Part shown: piece after piece, positions 29,282-39,105 of the stretch | Layout of the letters: every line of letters starts with the position of its first letter | Numbering within the stretch: the stretch's first letter is position 1 | Assembly (NCBI RefSeq): GCF_000374005.1 | Contig: NZ_KB893167.1 | Coordinates: 109,529-173,528 of the forward strand | DNA: 64,000 nucleotides | Reading direction: 5' to 3' | Origin: Kiloniella laminariae DSM 19542 | GTDB lineage: Bacteria; Pseudomonadota; Alphaproteobacteria; Kiloniellales; Kiloniellaceae | Notes under the pieces: model-generated | The model's input: the letters and a program-made list of their open reading frames with translations, nothing else | The model's database searches: none | What the model was told of the DNA's origin: nothing | Translations under genes and position numbers: made by a program

Positions 29282-32200
29282 ATGGCGTTTGCTGATTTTG
29301 TTCATCTTCGGGTTCACACGGCCTATTCTCTTTCCGAGGGAGCGATCAAGGCCAAGGAGCTTGTTGATCTTTGTAAAAAGCATGACATGCCAGCTGCTGC
29401 GATAACCGACAGCAGTAATCTTTTTGGCGCAATGGAGTTCTCGCTTGCTGCCAAGGCTGCAGGTATCCAGCCCATTCTGGGTACTCAGATCATGGTTGGC
29501 AGAGAAGATCGCGACCAACGACCCGGCGCTTTGATACCCGAGCCGGATCAACTGGTGCTGCTGGTGCAAAACCAGAAGGGTTATATGAACCTGATGCATC
29601 TGATCTCCCATGCTTTTATGGAGACAGAAACCGGGCTGACGCCGCAGATCTCTCTTGAAGGGTTGCGGGGCTGCCATGAAGGTCTTATCGCGCTTACGGG
29701 AGGCCCCAAGGGTGCCGTGGGGCGTCTGTTACTGGAAAACCAGGATCAGGATGCGGAAACACACCTTTGCGCCCTGGCGGAAATCTTTCCCGGGCGTCTC
29801 TATGTTGAGCTGTTGCGTCACGGGATGCCGGAAGAACGGGCCATCGAAGATCGACTGGTTGATCTGGCTTATAAACATACTTTGCCGCTGGTTGCGACAA
29901 ACGAAGCCTTTTTTGCCAGTGAGGATATGCATCAGCCCCATGATGCCCTGATCTGTATTGCCGAAGGTGCCTACGTTTCCCAAAGTGAGCGACGCCGTCT
30001 GACTGCAGAACACCGTTTTAAATCTGCTGATGAAATGAAACGGCTTTTTGCTGATATACCCGAAGCAATCCAGAATACGCTGGTGATCGCCCGGCGCTGC
30101 TCCTGGTTTGTCGAGCCGATCGGACCTATCTTGCCGCCCTTTGATACTGGCGCCGGTCGCTCGGAAACCGATGAGCTGCGTTATCAGTCAGAGCAGGGAC
30201 TGGAAGGTCGTCTGGTCCGTCATATTTTTACTGAAGGAATGTCGGAAGAGGAAAAGGAAGCTCTGGCAAAACCCTACCGGGAACGGCTGACTTACGAGCT
30301 TGATGTTATTATCCAGATGGGATTTCCGGGATACTTCCTGATCGTTGCCGACTTTATCAAGTGGGCCAAGGATCACTCCATTCCGGTTGGTCCCGGTCGT
30401 GGATCGGGAGCAGGGTCTGTCGTTGCCTGGGCTTTGACCATTACCGATCTCGACCCCTTGCGCTGGGGGTTGCTGTTTGAACGGTTCCTCAACCCGGAAC
30501 GTGTCTCGATGCCGGATTTCGATGTGGATTTCTGTCAGGATCACCGGGACAAGGTTATCACCTATGTTCAGGACAAATACGGCCGGGACAAGGTCGCCCA
30601 GATCATTACCTTTGGTAAGTTACAGGCGAGGGCGGCGCTTCGCGATGTGGGCAGGGTGTTACAAATGCCATACCCACAGGTGGACCGCCTGTGCAAGCTG
30701 GTCCCAAACAATCCGGCCAAGCCGACGTCCCTGCCTGAAGCAATCGCTCAGGAACCTCTGTTACGGGAAATGGCCCGGGCTGACGAGAATGTCGGTAAGC
30801 TTCTTGAGGTGGCTCAAAAGCTTGAAGGGTTGTACCGCCATGCGTCGACGCATGCAGCGGGGGTGGTGATTGGAGATCGTCCGCTGGATCAGCTGGTGCC
30901 GCTCTACCGCGATCCGCGGTCAGATATGCCCGTGACCCAGTTCAACATGAAGTTTGTGGAACAGGCCGGGCTGGTCAAGTTCGACTTTCTGGGGCTTAAG
31001 ACCCTGACAGTTTTAGAGCGGGCCTGTAATTTTATCAGAGCGGCGGGAACACCGATTGACCTCGCGGAGGTTCCACTTGATGACACCGCTTCGTTTGAAT
31101 TGTTGGGCAGAGGGGACAGTGTCGGGGTGTTCCAGCTGGAATCCACAGGCATGAGGGACGTGCTCAAGCGGCTGAAGCCTGACCGCTTTGAGGATATTAT
31201 TGCGGTGGTCGCGCTCTATCGCCCCGGACCGATGGAGAATATTCCCAGCTATATTCGGCGTAAAAAAGGGGAAGAGACACCTGATTACATGCACCCGCTC
31301 ATTGAGGATATCCTCAAGGAAACTTACGGGATCATGATCTATCAGGAACAGGTCATGCAGATTGCCCAGTTGCTGTCCGGTTATTCGCTGGGTGGTGCGG
31401 ATCTTCTGCGCCGGGCAATGGGTAAAAAAATTCAGGCCGAGATGGATGCCCAGCGCAAAATCTTTGTCGATGGTGCTGTCGAGAAAAAAGTTCCGGCCAA
31501 AAAGGCGGATGAAATCTTTGATCAGGTCAACAAGTTCGCAGGTTATGGTTTTAACAAGAGCCATGCGGCTGCCTATGCCCTGGTGGCCTATCATACAGCC
31601 TATCTGAAGGCAAATTATCCGGAAGAGTTCATGGCGGCGACCATGACTTATGATATTTCCAATACAGACAAACTCAATGTCTTCCGGCAGGAACTGTCCC
31701 GTCTGAATATCCTGCTCTTGCCACCAGATATTAACAAGTCTTATGCCGAGTTTGTCGTAGAAACTCGTGAAGATGGCTCAAAGGCTGTTCGTTATGCTAT
31801 GGCGGCAGTGAAAAATGTCGGAGAGCAGGCGATTGAAACCATTACCAAAGAACGCAGTGAGAACGGTCCTTTCAAAGACCTGACCGACTTTGTGGCCCGG
31901 GTTGACTCCAAGTCGATCAACAAGCGACTGGTGGAAAATCTCTCCAAGGCGGGTGCCTTTGATAGTCTGACAGAAAATCGCCAGCAGGTTTTTCTCGGGG
32001 CAGAAAATATTGTCCGGAATATTTCTGCTGCGGCCCAGGAAAGGGCAAGTGATCAGGTAAATCTCTTTGGCGGGGACGACAGTGGACCCATGATTGACCT
32101 CTCTCTGCCCAAAGTTCCTGACTGGCCAGAGTTGGAGCGCCTGAAACATGAATATGATGCGATCGGTTTTTATCTTTCCGCGCACCCGATCGATACCTAT

Positions 32201-32767
32201 GAGCAGATCCTGAAAAGACTGCGGGCCCAGACAACACAGGAAGCCGTCTTTCTGACCAAGAAAACCAAGGGGCAGGGCGGTCCGTTGAAGGTTGGCGCCA
32301 TTGTGATCGGTAAACAGGAGAGGACCTCGAAAAAAGGGTCCAAGTTTGCCTTTATCCAGATATCAGACGCCCATGGTACGATTGAGGCAATGGTGTTTTC
32401 CAATGTGCTAATGGCATCACGTGACGTTCTGGAGAGTGGCGTGCCTATGCTTTTTACCCTGACAGGGGAAGTAAAGCCTGATGATGATGAAGCGCGTTTC
32501 CTACTTCAGGCCGTTAAACCGCTTGATGAGGCTGCATCCCTGACCGACACGGGTTTGAAGCTTTATATCAGCAGTGAAAACCCGCTTGAGCCGTTAAAAA
32601 CAGTGCTGGAACAACATGCTTCACCCGGGAGGGGAAAAATCTCTTTGATGCTCGGGCTCGAAGATGGTCAGGAACTCGAACTGGAGCTTCCGAAAGGCTA
32701 TACGGTCTCTCCATCCATCCGTCAGGCTATCAAGGCGATTGAAGGTATCGACCTGGAAGAAGTCTGA
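29282..32767 (+). CDS. dnaE: DNA polymerase III subunit alpha
   Basis: DnaE is the replicative polymerase. The 1161-residue protein has the N-terminal PHP domain (FVHLRVHTAYSLSEGAI, AAAITDSSNLFGAMEF), the PolC-type catalytic core with aspartates D412 and D414 in PDFDVDF, the GPGRGSGAGS motif, fingers with GYGFNKSHAAAYALVAY, a tandem helix-hairpin-helix and a C-terminal OB domain. The length and order match DnaE1. GAGG lies 8 bases before the ATG. It is a single-gene unit between a terminator and the rpsB leader. Confidence 0.97.
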   Translation: MAFADFVHLRVHTAYSLSEGAIKAKELVDLCKKHDMPAAAITDSSNLFGAMEFSLAAKAAGIQPILGTQIMVGREDRDQRPGALIPEPDQLVLLVQNQKGYMNLMHLISHAFMETETGLTPQISLEGLRGCHEGLIALTGGPKGAVGRLLLENQDQDAETHLCALAEIFPGRLYVELLRHGMPEERAIEDRLVDLAYKHTLPLVATNEAFFASEDMHQPHDALICIAEGAYVSQSERRRLTAEHRFKSADEMKRLFADIPEAIQNTLVIARRCSWFVEPIGPILPPFDTGAGRSETDELRYQSEQGLEGRLVRHIFTEGMSEEEKEALAKPYRERLTYELDVIIQMGFPGYFLIVADFIKWAKDHSIPVGPGRGSGAGSVVAWALTITDLDPLRWGLLFERFLNPERVSMPDFDVDFCQDHRDKVITYVQDKYGRDKVAQIITFGKLQARAALRDVGRVLQMPYPQVDRLCKLVPNNPAKPTSLPEAIAQEPLLREMARADENVGKLLEVAQKLEGLYRHASTHAAGVVIGDRPLDQLVPLYRDPRSDMPVTQFNMKFVEQAGLVKFDFLGLKTLTVLERACNFIRAAGTPIDLAEVPLDDTASFELLGRGDSVGVFQLESTGMRDVLKRLKPDRFEDIIAVVALYRPGPMENIPSYIRRKKGEETPDYMHPLIEDILKETYGIMIYQEQVMQIAQLLSGYSLGGADLLRRAMGKKIQAEMDAQRKIFVDGAVEKKVPAKKADEIFDQVNKFAGYGFNKSHAAAYALVAYHTAYLKANYPEEFMAATMTYDISNTDKLNVFRQELSRLNILLLPPDINKSYAEFVVETREDGSKAVRYAMAAVKNVGEQAIETITKERSENGPFKDLTDFVARVDSKSINKRLVENLSKAGAFDSLTENRQQVFLGAENIVRNISAAAQERASDQVNLFGGDDSGPMIDLSLPKVPDWPELERLKHEYDAIGFYLSAHPIDTYEQILKRLRAQTTQEAVFLTKKTKGQGGPLKVGAIVIGKQERTSKKGSKFAFIQISDAHGTIEAMVFSNVLMASRDVLESGVPMLFTLTGEVKPDDDEARFLLQAVKPLDEAASLTDTGLKLYISSENPLEPLKTVLEQHASPGRGKISLMLGLEDGQELELELPKGYTVSPSIRQAIKAIEGIDLEEV

Positions 32768-32814
32768 TTGTTTTCGGAAGTGTTTCATGGCAAAATGTGA
32801 TGATTGGGTTACGA

Positions 32815-32856
32815 ATGCAAAAAATACTTGCATCCTCTGTTGAGGGGGAGTATCAC
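32815..32856 (+). promoter_or_regulatory. Candidate rpsB promoter with overlapping palindrome
   Basis: TTGCAT (32828-32833) and TATCAC (32851-32856) are spaced by 17 bases. ATGCAA (32815-32820) forms an inverted repeat with the -35 box itself across seven bases. A start near 32863 would leave a leader of about 125 nt before rpsB, long enough for autoregulation by S2. This is inferred from spacing only. Confidence 0.4.
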
Positions 32857-32986
32857 CCGCAACATCACTAAAAAACACGTGGGCTTAACGGGATCGGTTT
32901 TCCGTTCTTCGTTTCTGGTGTTTCCGTTTGAAAAGGCGGAGATTACAGCCTGCGGAAGTTTAACCGGAAGAGAAAAGGTTTATTCT

Positions 32987-33775
32987 ATGGCGCTTCCTAC
33001 CTTTACAATGCGTCAGCTGCTTGAAGCTGGTGTTCACTTTGGTCACACAACCCGTCGCTGGAACCCGAAGATGTCTTCTTTCATCTTTGGCGAGCGCAAC
33101 GGCATCCACATTCTCGATCTTGAGCAGACTGTTCCTTTGCTGCACAAGGGTATTGCTTTCACACGTGAAGTTGTGGCCGGTGGCGGTCGTGTACTTTTCG
33201 TTGGCACAAAGCGCCAGGCAAGCGAGAAAATGGCTGAAGCAGCCAAGCGTTGTGGCCAGTACTATGTGAACCATCGCTGGCTCGGCGGTATGCTGACCAA
33301 CTGGAAAACTGTTTCCAACTCCATCCGTCGCCTGAAAGAGCTTGATGCACGTCTTGAGAACGAACATGTCGGTCTGACCAAGAAAGAGCTGCTCAACCTG
33401 ACACGTCAGCGCGACAAACTTGAACGCGCTCTCGGCGGGATCAAGGAAATGGGTGGCATTCCTGATGTGATCGTTGTTATCGACACCAACAAAGAACACC
33501 TTGCGATTGCAGAAGCAGTCAAGCTTGGCATTCCTGTTGTCGGTATTCTCGACTCCAACTCTGATCCTGCTGATATCACTTTCCCGATTCCAGGGAATGA
33601 CGATGCGATCCGCGCGATCAGTCTCTACTGTGATCTTTTCGCTGATGCCGTTATCGACGGCCTTCAGCAGGAGCTTACTGCATCCGGTACCGACATCGGT
33701 GCAGCAGAAGAAGCCCCTGTTGAGCAGCTGCCAGAAGTAGAAGCTGCTGAAGAAGCAGTTGCTGCCGAAGCCTAA
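32987..33775 (+). CDS. rpsB: 30S ribosomal protein S2
   Basis: S2 binds late to the 30S head-body junction. The 262-residue protein begins [20 protein letters not shown] and contains [30 protein letters not shown] and [12 protein letters not shown], all typical. The acidic Ala/Glu-rich C-terminal tail is common in alphaproteobacteria. The open frame extends upstream to 32804, but the ATG at 32987 gives the family N terminus and follows AGAAAAGG. Confidence 0.98.
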   Translation: MALPTFTMRQLLEAGVHFGHTTRRWNPKMSSFIFGERNGIHILDLEQTVPLLHKGIAFTREVVAGGGRVLFVGTKRQASEKMAEAAKRCGQYYVNHRWLGGMLTNWKTVSNSIRRLKELDARLENEHVGLTKKELLNLTRQRDKLERALGGIKEMGGIPDVIVVIDTNKEHLAIAEAVKLGIPVVGILDSNSDPADITFPIPGNDDAIRAISLYCDLFADAVIDGLQQELTASGTDIGAAEEAPVEQLPEVEAAEEAVAAEA

Positions 33776-33800
33776 GCTGTTCGCGAATGAACTCTGCGAA

Positions 33801-33822
33801 ACGGCGGCTCCTATGCCGCCGT
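33801..33822 (+). terminator. Hairpin between rpsB and tsf
   Basis: ACGGCGGC pairs with GCCGCCGT around TCCTAT. There is no T-run after it, so it probably reduces rather than stops transcription into tsf, or stabilises the rpsB mRNA end. Confidence 0.6.
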
Positions 33823-33872
33823 TCTCGTACCTGTATCAATGATGATATTTAATTTCTAAAAAGAGATCGAAA

Positions 33873-34799
33873 ATGGCCCAGATTACTGCTGCCCTAGTTA
33901 AAGAGCTCCGGGAAAAGTCCGGCGCAGGCATGATGGATTGTAAAAAGGCGCTGTCAGAAAATGATGGCGACTTGGAATCTGCCGTTGACTGGCTTCGTAA
34001 AAATGGCCTTGCTGCCGCTGCGAAAAAAGCTGGTCGTGTTGCTGCTGAAGGCCTGGTTGCTGTTGCAACATCCGGCACTAAAGGCGCTGCCGTTGAAGTG
34101 AACGCGGAAACCGACTTTGTATCCCGTAACGAAAAATTCCAGTCTTTTGTCAAAGCCGTTGCTGAGCTTTCCCTCAATGCCGGTGGTGATGTTGAAGCTC
34201 TGTCTTCTGCAGCTTTCCCAGGCGAGAGCGGCACTGTTGCTGAAGCTCTGACCAACCGCATTGCGACGATTGGTGAGCACATGAGCCTGCGTCGTACTGC
34301 TGCTCTTGAAGTGAAGCAGGGCGTTGTTGCATCCTACATTCACAACCAGACAGCAGATGGCCTCGGCAAAATCGGTGTTCTGGTCGCTCTGGAATCTGCT
34401 GGTGACGCTGCCAAGCTTGAAGCTTTCGGCAAACAGGTTGCTATGCACATTGCTGCAACCAACCCGCTTGCTCTGGATCGTTCTGCTGTTGATGCCAGCG
34501 CTCTTGAGCGTGAAAGAGACATTATTGCGGATCAGGCACGTGCTTCCGGCAAGCCAGAAGAAATCATTGGCAAAATGGTTGAAGGTCGTCTTCGCAAGTA
34601 TTACGAAGAAGTCTGTCTGCTTGAGCAGAACTACGTTATTGATGGTGAAAACACTGTCGGTAAAGCAGTTGAGCTTTTTGCCAAAGATCTTGGTACTGCG
34701 GTTGCCCTGACCGGCTTTGTCCGCTTCCAGCTCGGTGAAGGCATCGAGAAGAAAGAAGAAGACTTTGCTGCTGAAGTAGCTGCTACACTCGGCAACTAA
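33873..34799 (+). CDS. tsf: Elongation factor Ts
   Basis: EF-Ts exchanges GDP for GTP on EF-Tu. The 308-residue protein starts with the UBA-like domain ([24 protein letters not shown]), has the TDFVSRNE motif that contacts EF-Tu, and ends with the second core subdomain ([13 protein letters not shown]). It is the constant partner of rpsB, 97 bases downstream. Confidence 0.98.
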   Translation: MAQITAALVKELREKSGAGMMDCKKALSENDGDLESAVDWLRKNGLAAAAKKAGRVAAEGLVAVATSGTKGAAVEVNAETDFVSRNEKFQSFVKAVAELSLNAGGDVEALSSAAFPGESGTVAEALTNRIATIGEHMSLRRTAALEVKQGVVASYIHNQTADGLGKIGVLVALESAGDAAKLEAFGKQVAMHIAATNPLALDRSAVDASALERERDIIADQARASGKPEEIIGKMVEGRLRKYYEEVCLLEQNYVIDGENTVGKAVELFAKDLGTAVALTGFVRFQLGEGIEKKEEDFAAEVAATLGN

Positions 34800-34811
34800 G
34801 ATTTTTTGACG

Positions 34812-34858
34812 ATGGCCGTGATCTTGCTGAGGGACTCAGTCAAGGCGCGGCCATTTTC
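34812..34858 (+). terminator. Terminator-like hairpin after tsf
   Basis: ATGGCCG (34812-34818) pairs with CGGCCAT (34848-34854) followed by TTTC; an inner CTGAG/CTCAG stem can form in the loop. The weak T-run suggests partial termination between tsf and pyrH. Confidence 0.55.
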
Positions 34859-34900
34859 ATATCCAAAATCACCAACATCGACTACAGTAGCCATCATTTA

Positions 34901-34911
34901 GGCATAATGCC
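34901..34911 (+). promoter_or_regulatory. Possible pyrH promoter region
   Basis: CATAAT (34903-34908) resembles a -10 box and lies within the 11-base palindrome GGCATAATGCC. The best -35, TCGACT at 34878-34883, is spaced by 19 bases. Support is weak. Confidence 0.25.
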
Positions 34912-34953
34912 GGGATAGTTACTGATAAGAGCAGAAAAGATCGGGAGATTTCC

Positions 34954-35670
34954 GTGAGTGATACACCACGATACAAGCGTGTTTTATTGAAGCTCTCTGG
35001 TGAGGCATTGATGGGGGCGGGCAAATTCGGTCTCGATCCTGAAACTGTCGATCAGATTGCCATCGATATCAAAGAAGTCGTTGATATGGGTGTTGAGGTT
35101 TGTGTCGTCGTCGGTGGTGGAAATATTTTCCGTGGCCTTTCTGGTGCGGCTGCCGGGATGGAGCGTTCGACAGCTGATTACATGGGAATGCTGGCGACGA
35201 TCATGAATTCTCTGGCCATGCAGAACGCGCTGGAAAAGATCAATATCCCGACGCGTGTCCAGACAGCCATTCGCATGGACGCTGTGGCAGAACCTTATAT
35301 TCGCCGCCGTGCTGAAAGACATATGGAAAAAGGCCGTGTTGTGATTTTTGGGGCAGGAACTGGTAATCCCTATTTTACAACGGATACGGCTGCTGCACTG
35401 CGGGCATCGGAAATGGATTGCGAAGTTCTGCTGAAAGGCACAAAAGTTGATGGTATTTACTCGGCAGATCCAGTAAAAGATCCAACCGCAACCAGGTACG
35501 AGAGCCTTTCCTACAGACAGGTCCTGACAGAGGATCTTGGGGTTATGGATCATTCGGCTATTGCACTGACGCGTGAAAATAATATACCGATTATGGTGTT
35601 TTCGATTTATGAAAAAGGCTCTTTTGCCAAAGCTGTTTGTGGCCAGGGCCGTTTTACAATTGTTGAATAA
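34954..35670 (+). CDS. pyrH: Uridylate kinase
   Basis: UMP kinase phosphorylates UMP to UDP and is an amino-acid-kinase-fold hexamer. The 238-residue protein shows [15 protein letters not shown], the GGGNIFRG loop, the [10 protein letters not shown] helix, [17 protein letters not shown] and [12 protein letters not shown]. It starts with GTG at 34954, supported by GGGAGA six bases upstream. It opens the conserved pyrH-frr-uppS-cdsA-dxr-rseP-bamA order. Confidence 0.97.
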   Translation: MSDTPRYKRVLLKLSGEALMGAGKFGLDPETVDQIAIDIKEVVDMGVEVCVVVGGGNIFRGLSGAAAGMERSTADYMGMLATIMNSLAMQNALEKINIPTRVQTAIRMDAVAEPYIRRRAERHMEKGRVVIFGAGTGNPYFTTDTAAALRASEMDCEVLLKGTKVDGIYSADPVKDPTATRYESLSYRQVLTEDLGVMDHSAIALTRENNIPIMVFSIYEKGSFAKAVCGQGRFTIVE

Positions 35671-35683
35671 AAGGGGATAGACG

Positions 35684-36244
35684 TTGTCTCAAGATACCCT
35701 CATGAAAGATTTGTCCCGACGCATGGACGGCGCCATTGATGCGCTGAAAAAAGATTTTGCGGGACTGCGCACGGGCCGTGCGTCCACGGCTCTGCTTGAG
35801 CCGATCATGGTTGAGGCCTATGGCGCATCGATGCCGATTACTCAGGTTGGAACGATTACTGTTCCTGAATCGCGGATGCTTGCTGTTCAGGTCTGGGACA
35901 GATCCATGGTTGGCGCTGTTGAAAAAGCCATTCGTGAATCCGGGCTTGGCCTGAACCCGTCACCAGACGGACAACTTGTTCGTGTACCAATTCCTGCACT
36001 TTCCGAAGAGCGCCGCAAGGAGCTGGTCAAGATTGCTGGGAAATATTCAGAGCAGGCCAAGGTGGCTGTCCGCAACGTACGCCGTGACGGAATGGAAGCT
36101 TTGAAGAAGATGGAAAAAGACGGCGACATTTCACAGGATGAAATGCACAGCGTGGGTGATGATATCCAGAAGCTGACTGATAAACATATCAAGTCAATTG
36201 ATGATGTCTCCGCCCAGAAAGACGAGGAGATCATGCAGGTATAA
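35684..36244 (+). CDS. frr: Ribosome recycling factor
   Basis: RRF splits post-termination ribosomes together with EF-G. The 186-residue protein has the family motifs [26 protein letters not shown] and [19 protein letters not shown]. The start is a TTG at 35684, six bases after AAGGGGA, giving [15 protein letters not shown] and the normal family length; ATG 35702 would remove six residues. It is 13 bases from pyrH. Confidence 0.96.
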   Translation: MSQDTLMKDLSRRMDGAIDALKKDFAGLRTGRASTALLEPIMVEAYGASMPITQVGTITVPESRMLAVQVWDRSMVGAVEKAIRESGLGLNPSPDGQLVRVPIPALSEERRKELVKIAGKYSEQAKVAVRNVRRDGMEALKKMEKDGDISQDEMHSVGDDIQKLTDKHIKSIDDVSAQKDEEIMQV

Positions 36245-36270
36245 TCTTGCATGATTAATTGTACGCAAAG

Positions 36271-36987
36271 ATGACCAAGGGAATACCAAATCATATTGCC
36301 GTTATTATGGATGGCAATGGCAGATGGGCCAAGGCACGCCGTCTTCCGCGTGCTTTCGGGCACAGGAAGGGCGCGGAAGCGCTTCGTGAATTGCTGAAGG
36401 CTGCCATTGATATTGGTATTCCCTATATGACCTTCTACAGTTTTTCGTCAGAAAACTGGAGCAGACCACAAAGTGAAATTGAAGATATTATGGGCCTGCT
36501 GCGCCGCTATCTTCAAAGCGAGCTTGCAACCTTTCACAAGGCGGGGATCCGCTTGAAGGTGATCGGTGAAAGGTCCCGGCTGGCAAAAGACATCGTACAG
36601 CTTATTGACGATGCCGAGCAACAAACGGCAGAAAATGACAAGATGACGGTTGTTATGGCACTTAGCTATGGCGGGCGTCAGGAGATTGTTGAAGCCGCTC
36701 GTCAGATGGCCGTCAGGGTAAGTAATAATGAACTTTCGCCAGATGATATATCGGAAGAGCTTTTCGAGCGGTCACTCTACACCAAAGACATTCCTGACCC
36801 TGATCTGCTGATCCGTACCAGCGGTGAAATGAGGATCAGTAACTTTCTTTTATGGCAACTGGCCTATAGTGAAATGGTCTTTGTTGAAAAGAACTGGCCT
36901 GATTTTACCCGGGATGATCTGGTCTGGGCTATAGAGGAGTACCAAAAGCGTGACAGACGTTATGGAGCCGCAGCCGAAGCCGGATAA
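36271..36987 (+). CDS. uppS: Isoprenyl (undecaprenyl-PP) synthase
   Basis: UppS makes undecaprenyl diphosphate, the carrier lipid for peptidoglycan and other envelope polymers. The 238-residue protein has HIAVIMDGNGRWAKAR with catalytic D14, FGHRKGAEALRELL, TFYSFSSENWSRP, ALSYGGRQEIVEA and the C-terminal PDLLIRTSGEMRISNFLLWQ motif. ATG 36271 is used; the open frame starts earlier at a TTG. The last 38 bases overlap cdsA. Confidence 0.95.
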   Translation: MTKGIPNHIAVIMDGNGRWAKARRLPRAFGHRKGAEALRELLKAAIDIGIPYMTFYSFSSENWSRPQSEIEDIMGLLRRYLQSELATFHKAGIRLKVIGERSRLAKDIVQLIDDAEQQTAENDKMTVVMALSYGGRQEIVEAARQMAVRVSNNELSPDDISEELFERSLYTKDIPDPDLLIRTSGEMRISNFLLWQLAYSEMVFVEKNWPDFTRDDLVWAIEEYQKRDRRYGAAAEAG

Positions 36988-37792
36988 AAAAAACAGCGAT
37001 CTTGCGATCAGGGCGCTGTCTGCAATTGTACTAGGGCCGCCAGTTCTTGCGGCTGTATATCTGGGCTCTCCCTTCAGCGATATTCTGATTTTTGCCTGTG
37101 CCGGCATTCTTGCCTGGGAATGGGCCATGCTGTGTGGCCGAAAGGTTGTCGGGATTAACGGGACGGTTTTGATTGGCTCGGTTCTGGCGGTTACAGCTCT
37201 TGGTGTCTTTGGATATTATTCTGCGGCAACTTGGGCTATTCCCGTGGCTGCGTCCTGTATGTTGCTGCAGTCTCTCTCTGTCTCCAGCAAAACCGAACCA
37301 CGACAGGAGAATAATACTCTCTGGCTCATTACAGGCCTGATATATATTTCTTTAGGCTGCCTGGCTTTGCTTTGGATCAGAAACAATCCATCAGGCAACG
37401 GCTTCTTTATGTTGCTCTGGGTCCTGCTGGTTGTATGGGCCACAGATATCGGCGCCTACTTTACGGGGCGAAAAATTGGCGGGCCGAAAATTGCTCCCCG
37501 TATCAGTCCCAAAAAAACCTGGTCAGGCCTGGTTGGCGGGATGATTTTTGCGGCTTTGGTCAGTCTTTTTTGTTCTTTCTGGCAAGAGAGCAGCAACGCT
37601 GTTTTCCTTATGATGTCCGGAGCTGTTCTTGCCGTCGTGGCCCAGGTAGGTGATTTTTTTGAATCCCATATCAAACGCAAATTTGATGCGAAGGATTCCA
37701 GTAACCTGATACCCGGGCATGGCGGCTTGTTCGACAGGGTCGATGGCCTTGTTTCTTGCGCGATCTTTGTTGTTTTTTTCCAGTACCTCTAG
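36950..37792 (+). CDS. cdsA: Phosphatidate cytidylyltransferase (CDP-diglyceride synthase)
   Basis: CdsA forms CDP-diacylglycerol, the precursor of all phospholipids, at the inner membrane. The 280-residue protein has about eight membrane helices and the C-terminal signature SHIKRKFDAKDSSNLIPGHG followed by GLFDRVDG. The GTG start at 36950 is 10 bases after GAGGAG and lies inside uppS, a 38-base overlap; ATG 36962 lacks a ribosome site. Confidence 0.94.
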   Translation: MTDVMEPQPKPDKKNSDLAIRALSAIVLGPPVLAAVYLGSPFSDILIFACAGILAWEWAMLCGRKVVGINGTVLIGSVLAVTALGVFGYYSAATWAIPVAASCMLLQSLSVSSKTEPRQENNTLWLITGLIYISLGCLALLWIRNNPSGNGFFMLLWVLLVVWATDIGAYFTGRKIGGPKIAPRISPKKTWSGLVGGMIFAALVSLFCSFWQESSNAVFLMMSGAVLAVVAQVGDFFESHIKRKFDAKDSSNLIPGHGGLFDRVDGLVSCAIFVVFFQYL

Positions 37793-37809
37793 TGTACGAT
37801 AGGTTTTGA

Positions 37810-39003
37810 ATGCACCCCGATAACATTTCTGCGGAACTGAAAGCTGTTTCTGCGCCAACTCCGCGTTCTATAAGCGTTATGGGGTCGACTGGATCTATTG
37901 GCACCAATACGATTGATTTGATCGAACGAAATCCGGACCTCTTCCGGGTAGAGGCTCTAACTGCCAACAAAAATGTAACCCTTCTGGCGAAGCAGGCCGT
38001 TGCCCTAAAGGCAAAGTTGGCTGTTGTTGCTGATCCTGGCTGTTTCGCTGCTCTCAAGGATGCCTTGGCTGGTACAGGGATAGAGGCCGCTGCCGGGCCC
38101 GAAGGTTTGCTTGAAGCAGCAGAGCGACCATCTGATCTTGTTATGGCAGCAATTGTCGGTTTTGCCGGGCTGGCTCCAACCCTTGCGGCGATCAGAAGAG
38201 GGGCGACGTTGTTGCTGGCCAATAAGGAGGCTCTGGTTTGTGCGGGTGAGCTGATGATGGCTGCCGTGCAACAAAGCAAAGCGAGAATTCTTCCTGTAGA
38301 TTCTGAACATAATGCCATTTTTCAGGTATTTGATTTCGAGCGGAAGTCCGGTATCGAGCACATAACTCTAACAGCATCCGGTGGTCCCTTCCGGCTTTTC
38401 TCAAAAGAGCAGATGGAGCATGTGACCCGGGAAGAGGCTCTGGCTCATCCAAACTGGGTGATGGGTGAAAAGATCTCTGTTGATTCTGCCTCTATGATGA
38501 ACAAGGGATTGGAGTTGATCGAAGCGGCGTATTTGTTCGGATTACCGGAAAAACAGATCAAGGTTCTGATCCATCCCCAATCAATCATTCACTCCATGGT
38601 CAGTTATGTGGATGGCTCTGTCCTGGCGCAGTTGGGTTCTCCTGATATGAGGACACCAATAGCCTACACGCTGGCTTGGCCCGAGAGAATAAAAACACCA
38701 GTTGCACCACTGGACCTGGCCCGGATAGGTCAATTGACATTTGAAGAACCTGATCCTGAACGTTTCCCTGCGCTTGATCTGGCAAGGGTGGCGCTGAAAA
38801 CGCACAAGACGGTTGTTTTTAATGCGGCAAATGAAATTGCAGTAGAAGCATTTCTGTCCGAGAAAATAAATTTCGCTTCTATTGCCCGCTTTGTTGCAGG
38901 AGCCATGGACAGATTTTCTGGTCTTGAAAAAGCATCTCTTGAAGAGATCATAGCACTTGATGAAGAGGTGCGCTGCTGGTGCAACAGGTCGTTAAAAAAT
39001 TAG
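37810..39003 (+). CDS. dxr: 1-deoxy-D-xylulose 5-phosphate reductoisomerase
   Basis: Dxr catalyses the second step of the non-mevalonate isoprenoid pathway, feeding UppS next door. The 397-residue protein has the NADPH-binding GSTGSIG (25-31), LLANKEALVCAGEL, PVDSEHNAIFQ, LTASGGPFR, HPNWVMGEKISVDSASMMNK and the C-terminal helical domain. The C terminus ends in a slightly atypical RCWCNRSLKN. Confidence 0.96.
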   Translation: MHPDNISAELKAVSAPTPRSISVMGSTGSIGTNTIDLIERNPDLFRVEALTANKNVTLLAKQAVALKAKLAVVADPGCFAALKDALAGTGIEAAAGPEGLLEAAERPSDLVMAAIVGFAGLAPTLAAIRRGATLLLANKEALVCAGELMMAAVQQSKARILPVDSEHNAIFQVFDFERKSGIEHITLTASGGPFRLFSKEQMEHVTREEALAHPNWVMGEKISVDSASMMNKGLELIEAAYLFGLPEKQIKVLIHPQSIIHSMVSYVDGSVLAQLGSPDMRTPIAYTLAWPERIKTPVAPLDLARIGQLTFEEPDPERFPALDLARVALKTHKTVVFNAANEIAVEAFLSEKINFASIARFVAGAMDRFSGLEKASLEEIIALDEEVRCWCNRSLKN

Positions 39004-39105
39004 CCTGTTAATTAATTACTATTGGGGCTTTTGAATAGACCCGCAAAAGGCTACTATGCCGTGCCTTTTAATTTACTTTTTCAGCAACAGAAACCAGACT
39101 GCAAC

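Noticed and set aside
29141..29677. 178-codon minus-strand frame at the 5' end of dnaE
   Set aside because: It is antisense to the conserved PHP domain and its composition is what an opposite-strand shadow produces.
32804..32986. N-terminal extension of rpsB
   Set aside because: The added 61 residues have no S2 similarity, and the ATG at 32987 has a ribosome site and the family N terminus.
39022..39105. N-terminal extension of rseP
   Set aside because: It would place 28 non-conserved residues before the first transmembrane helix that carries HELGH.
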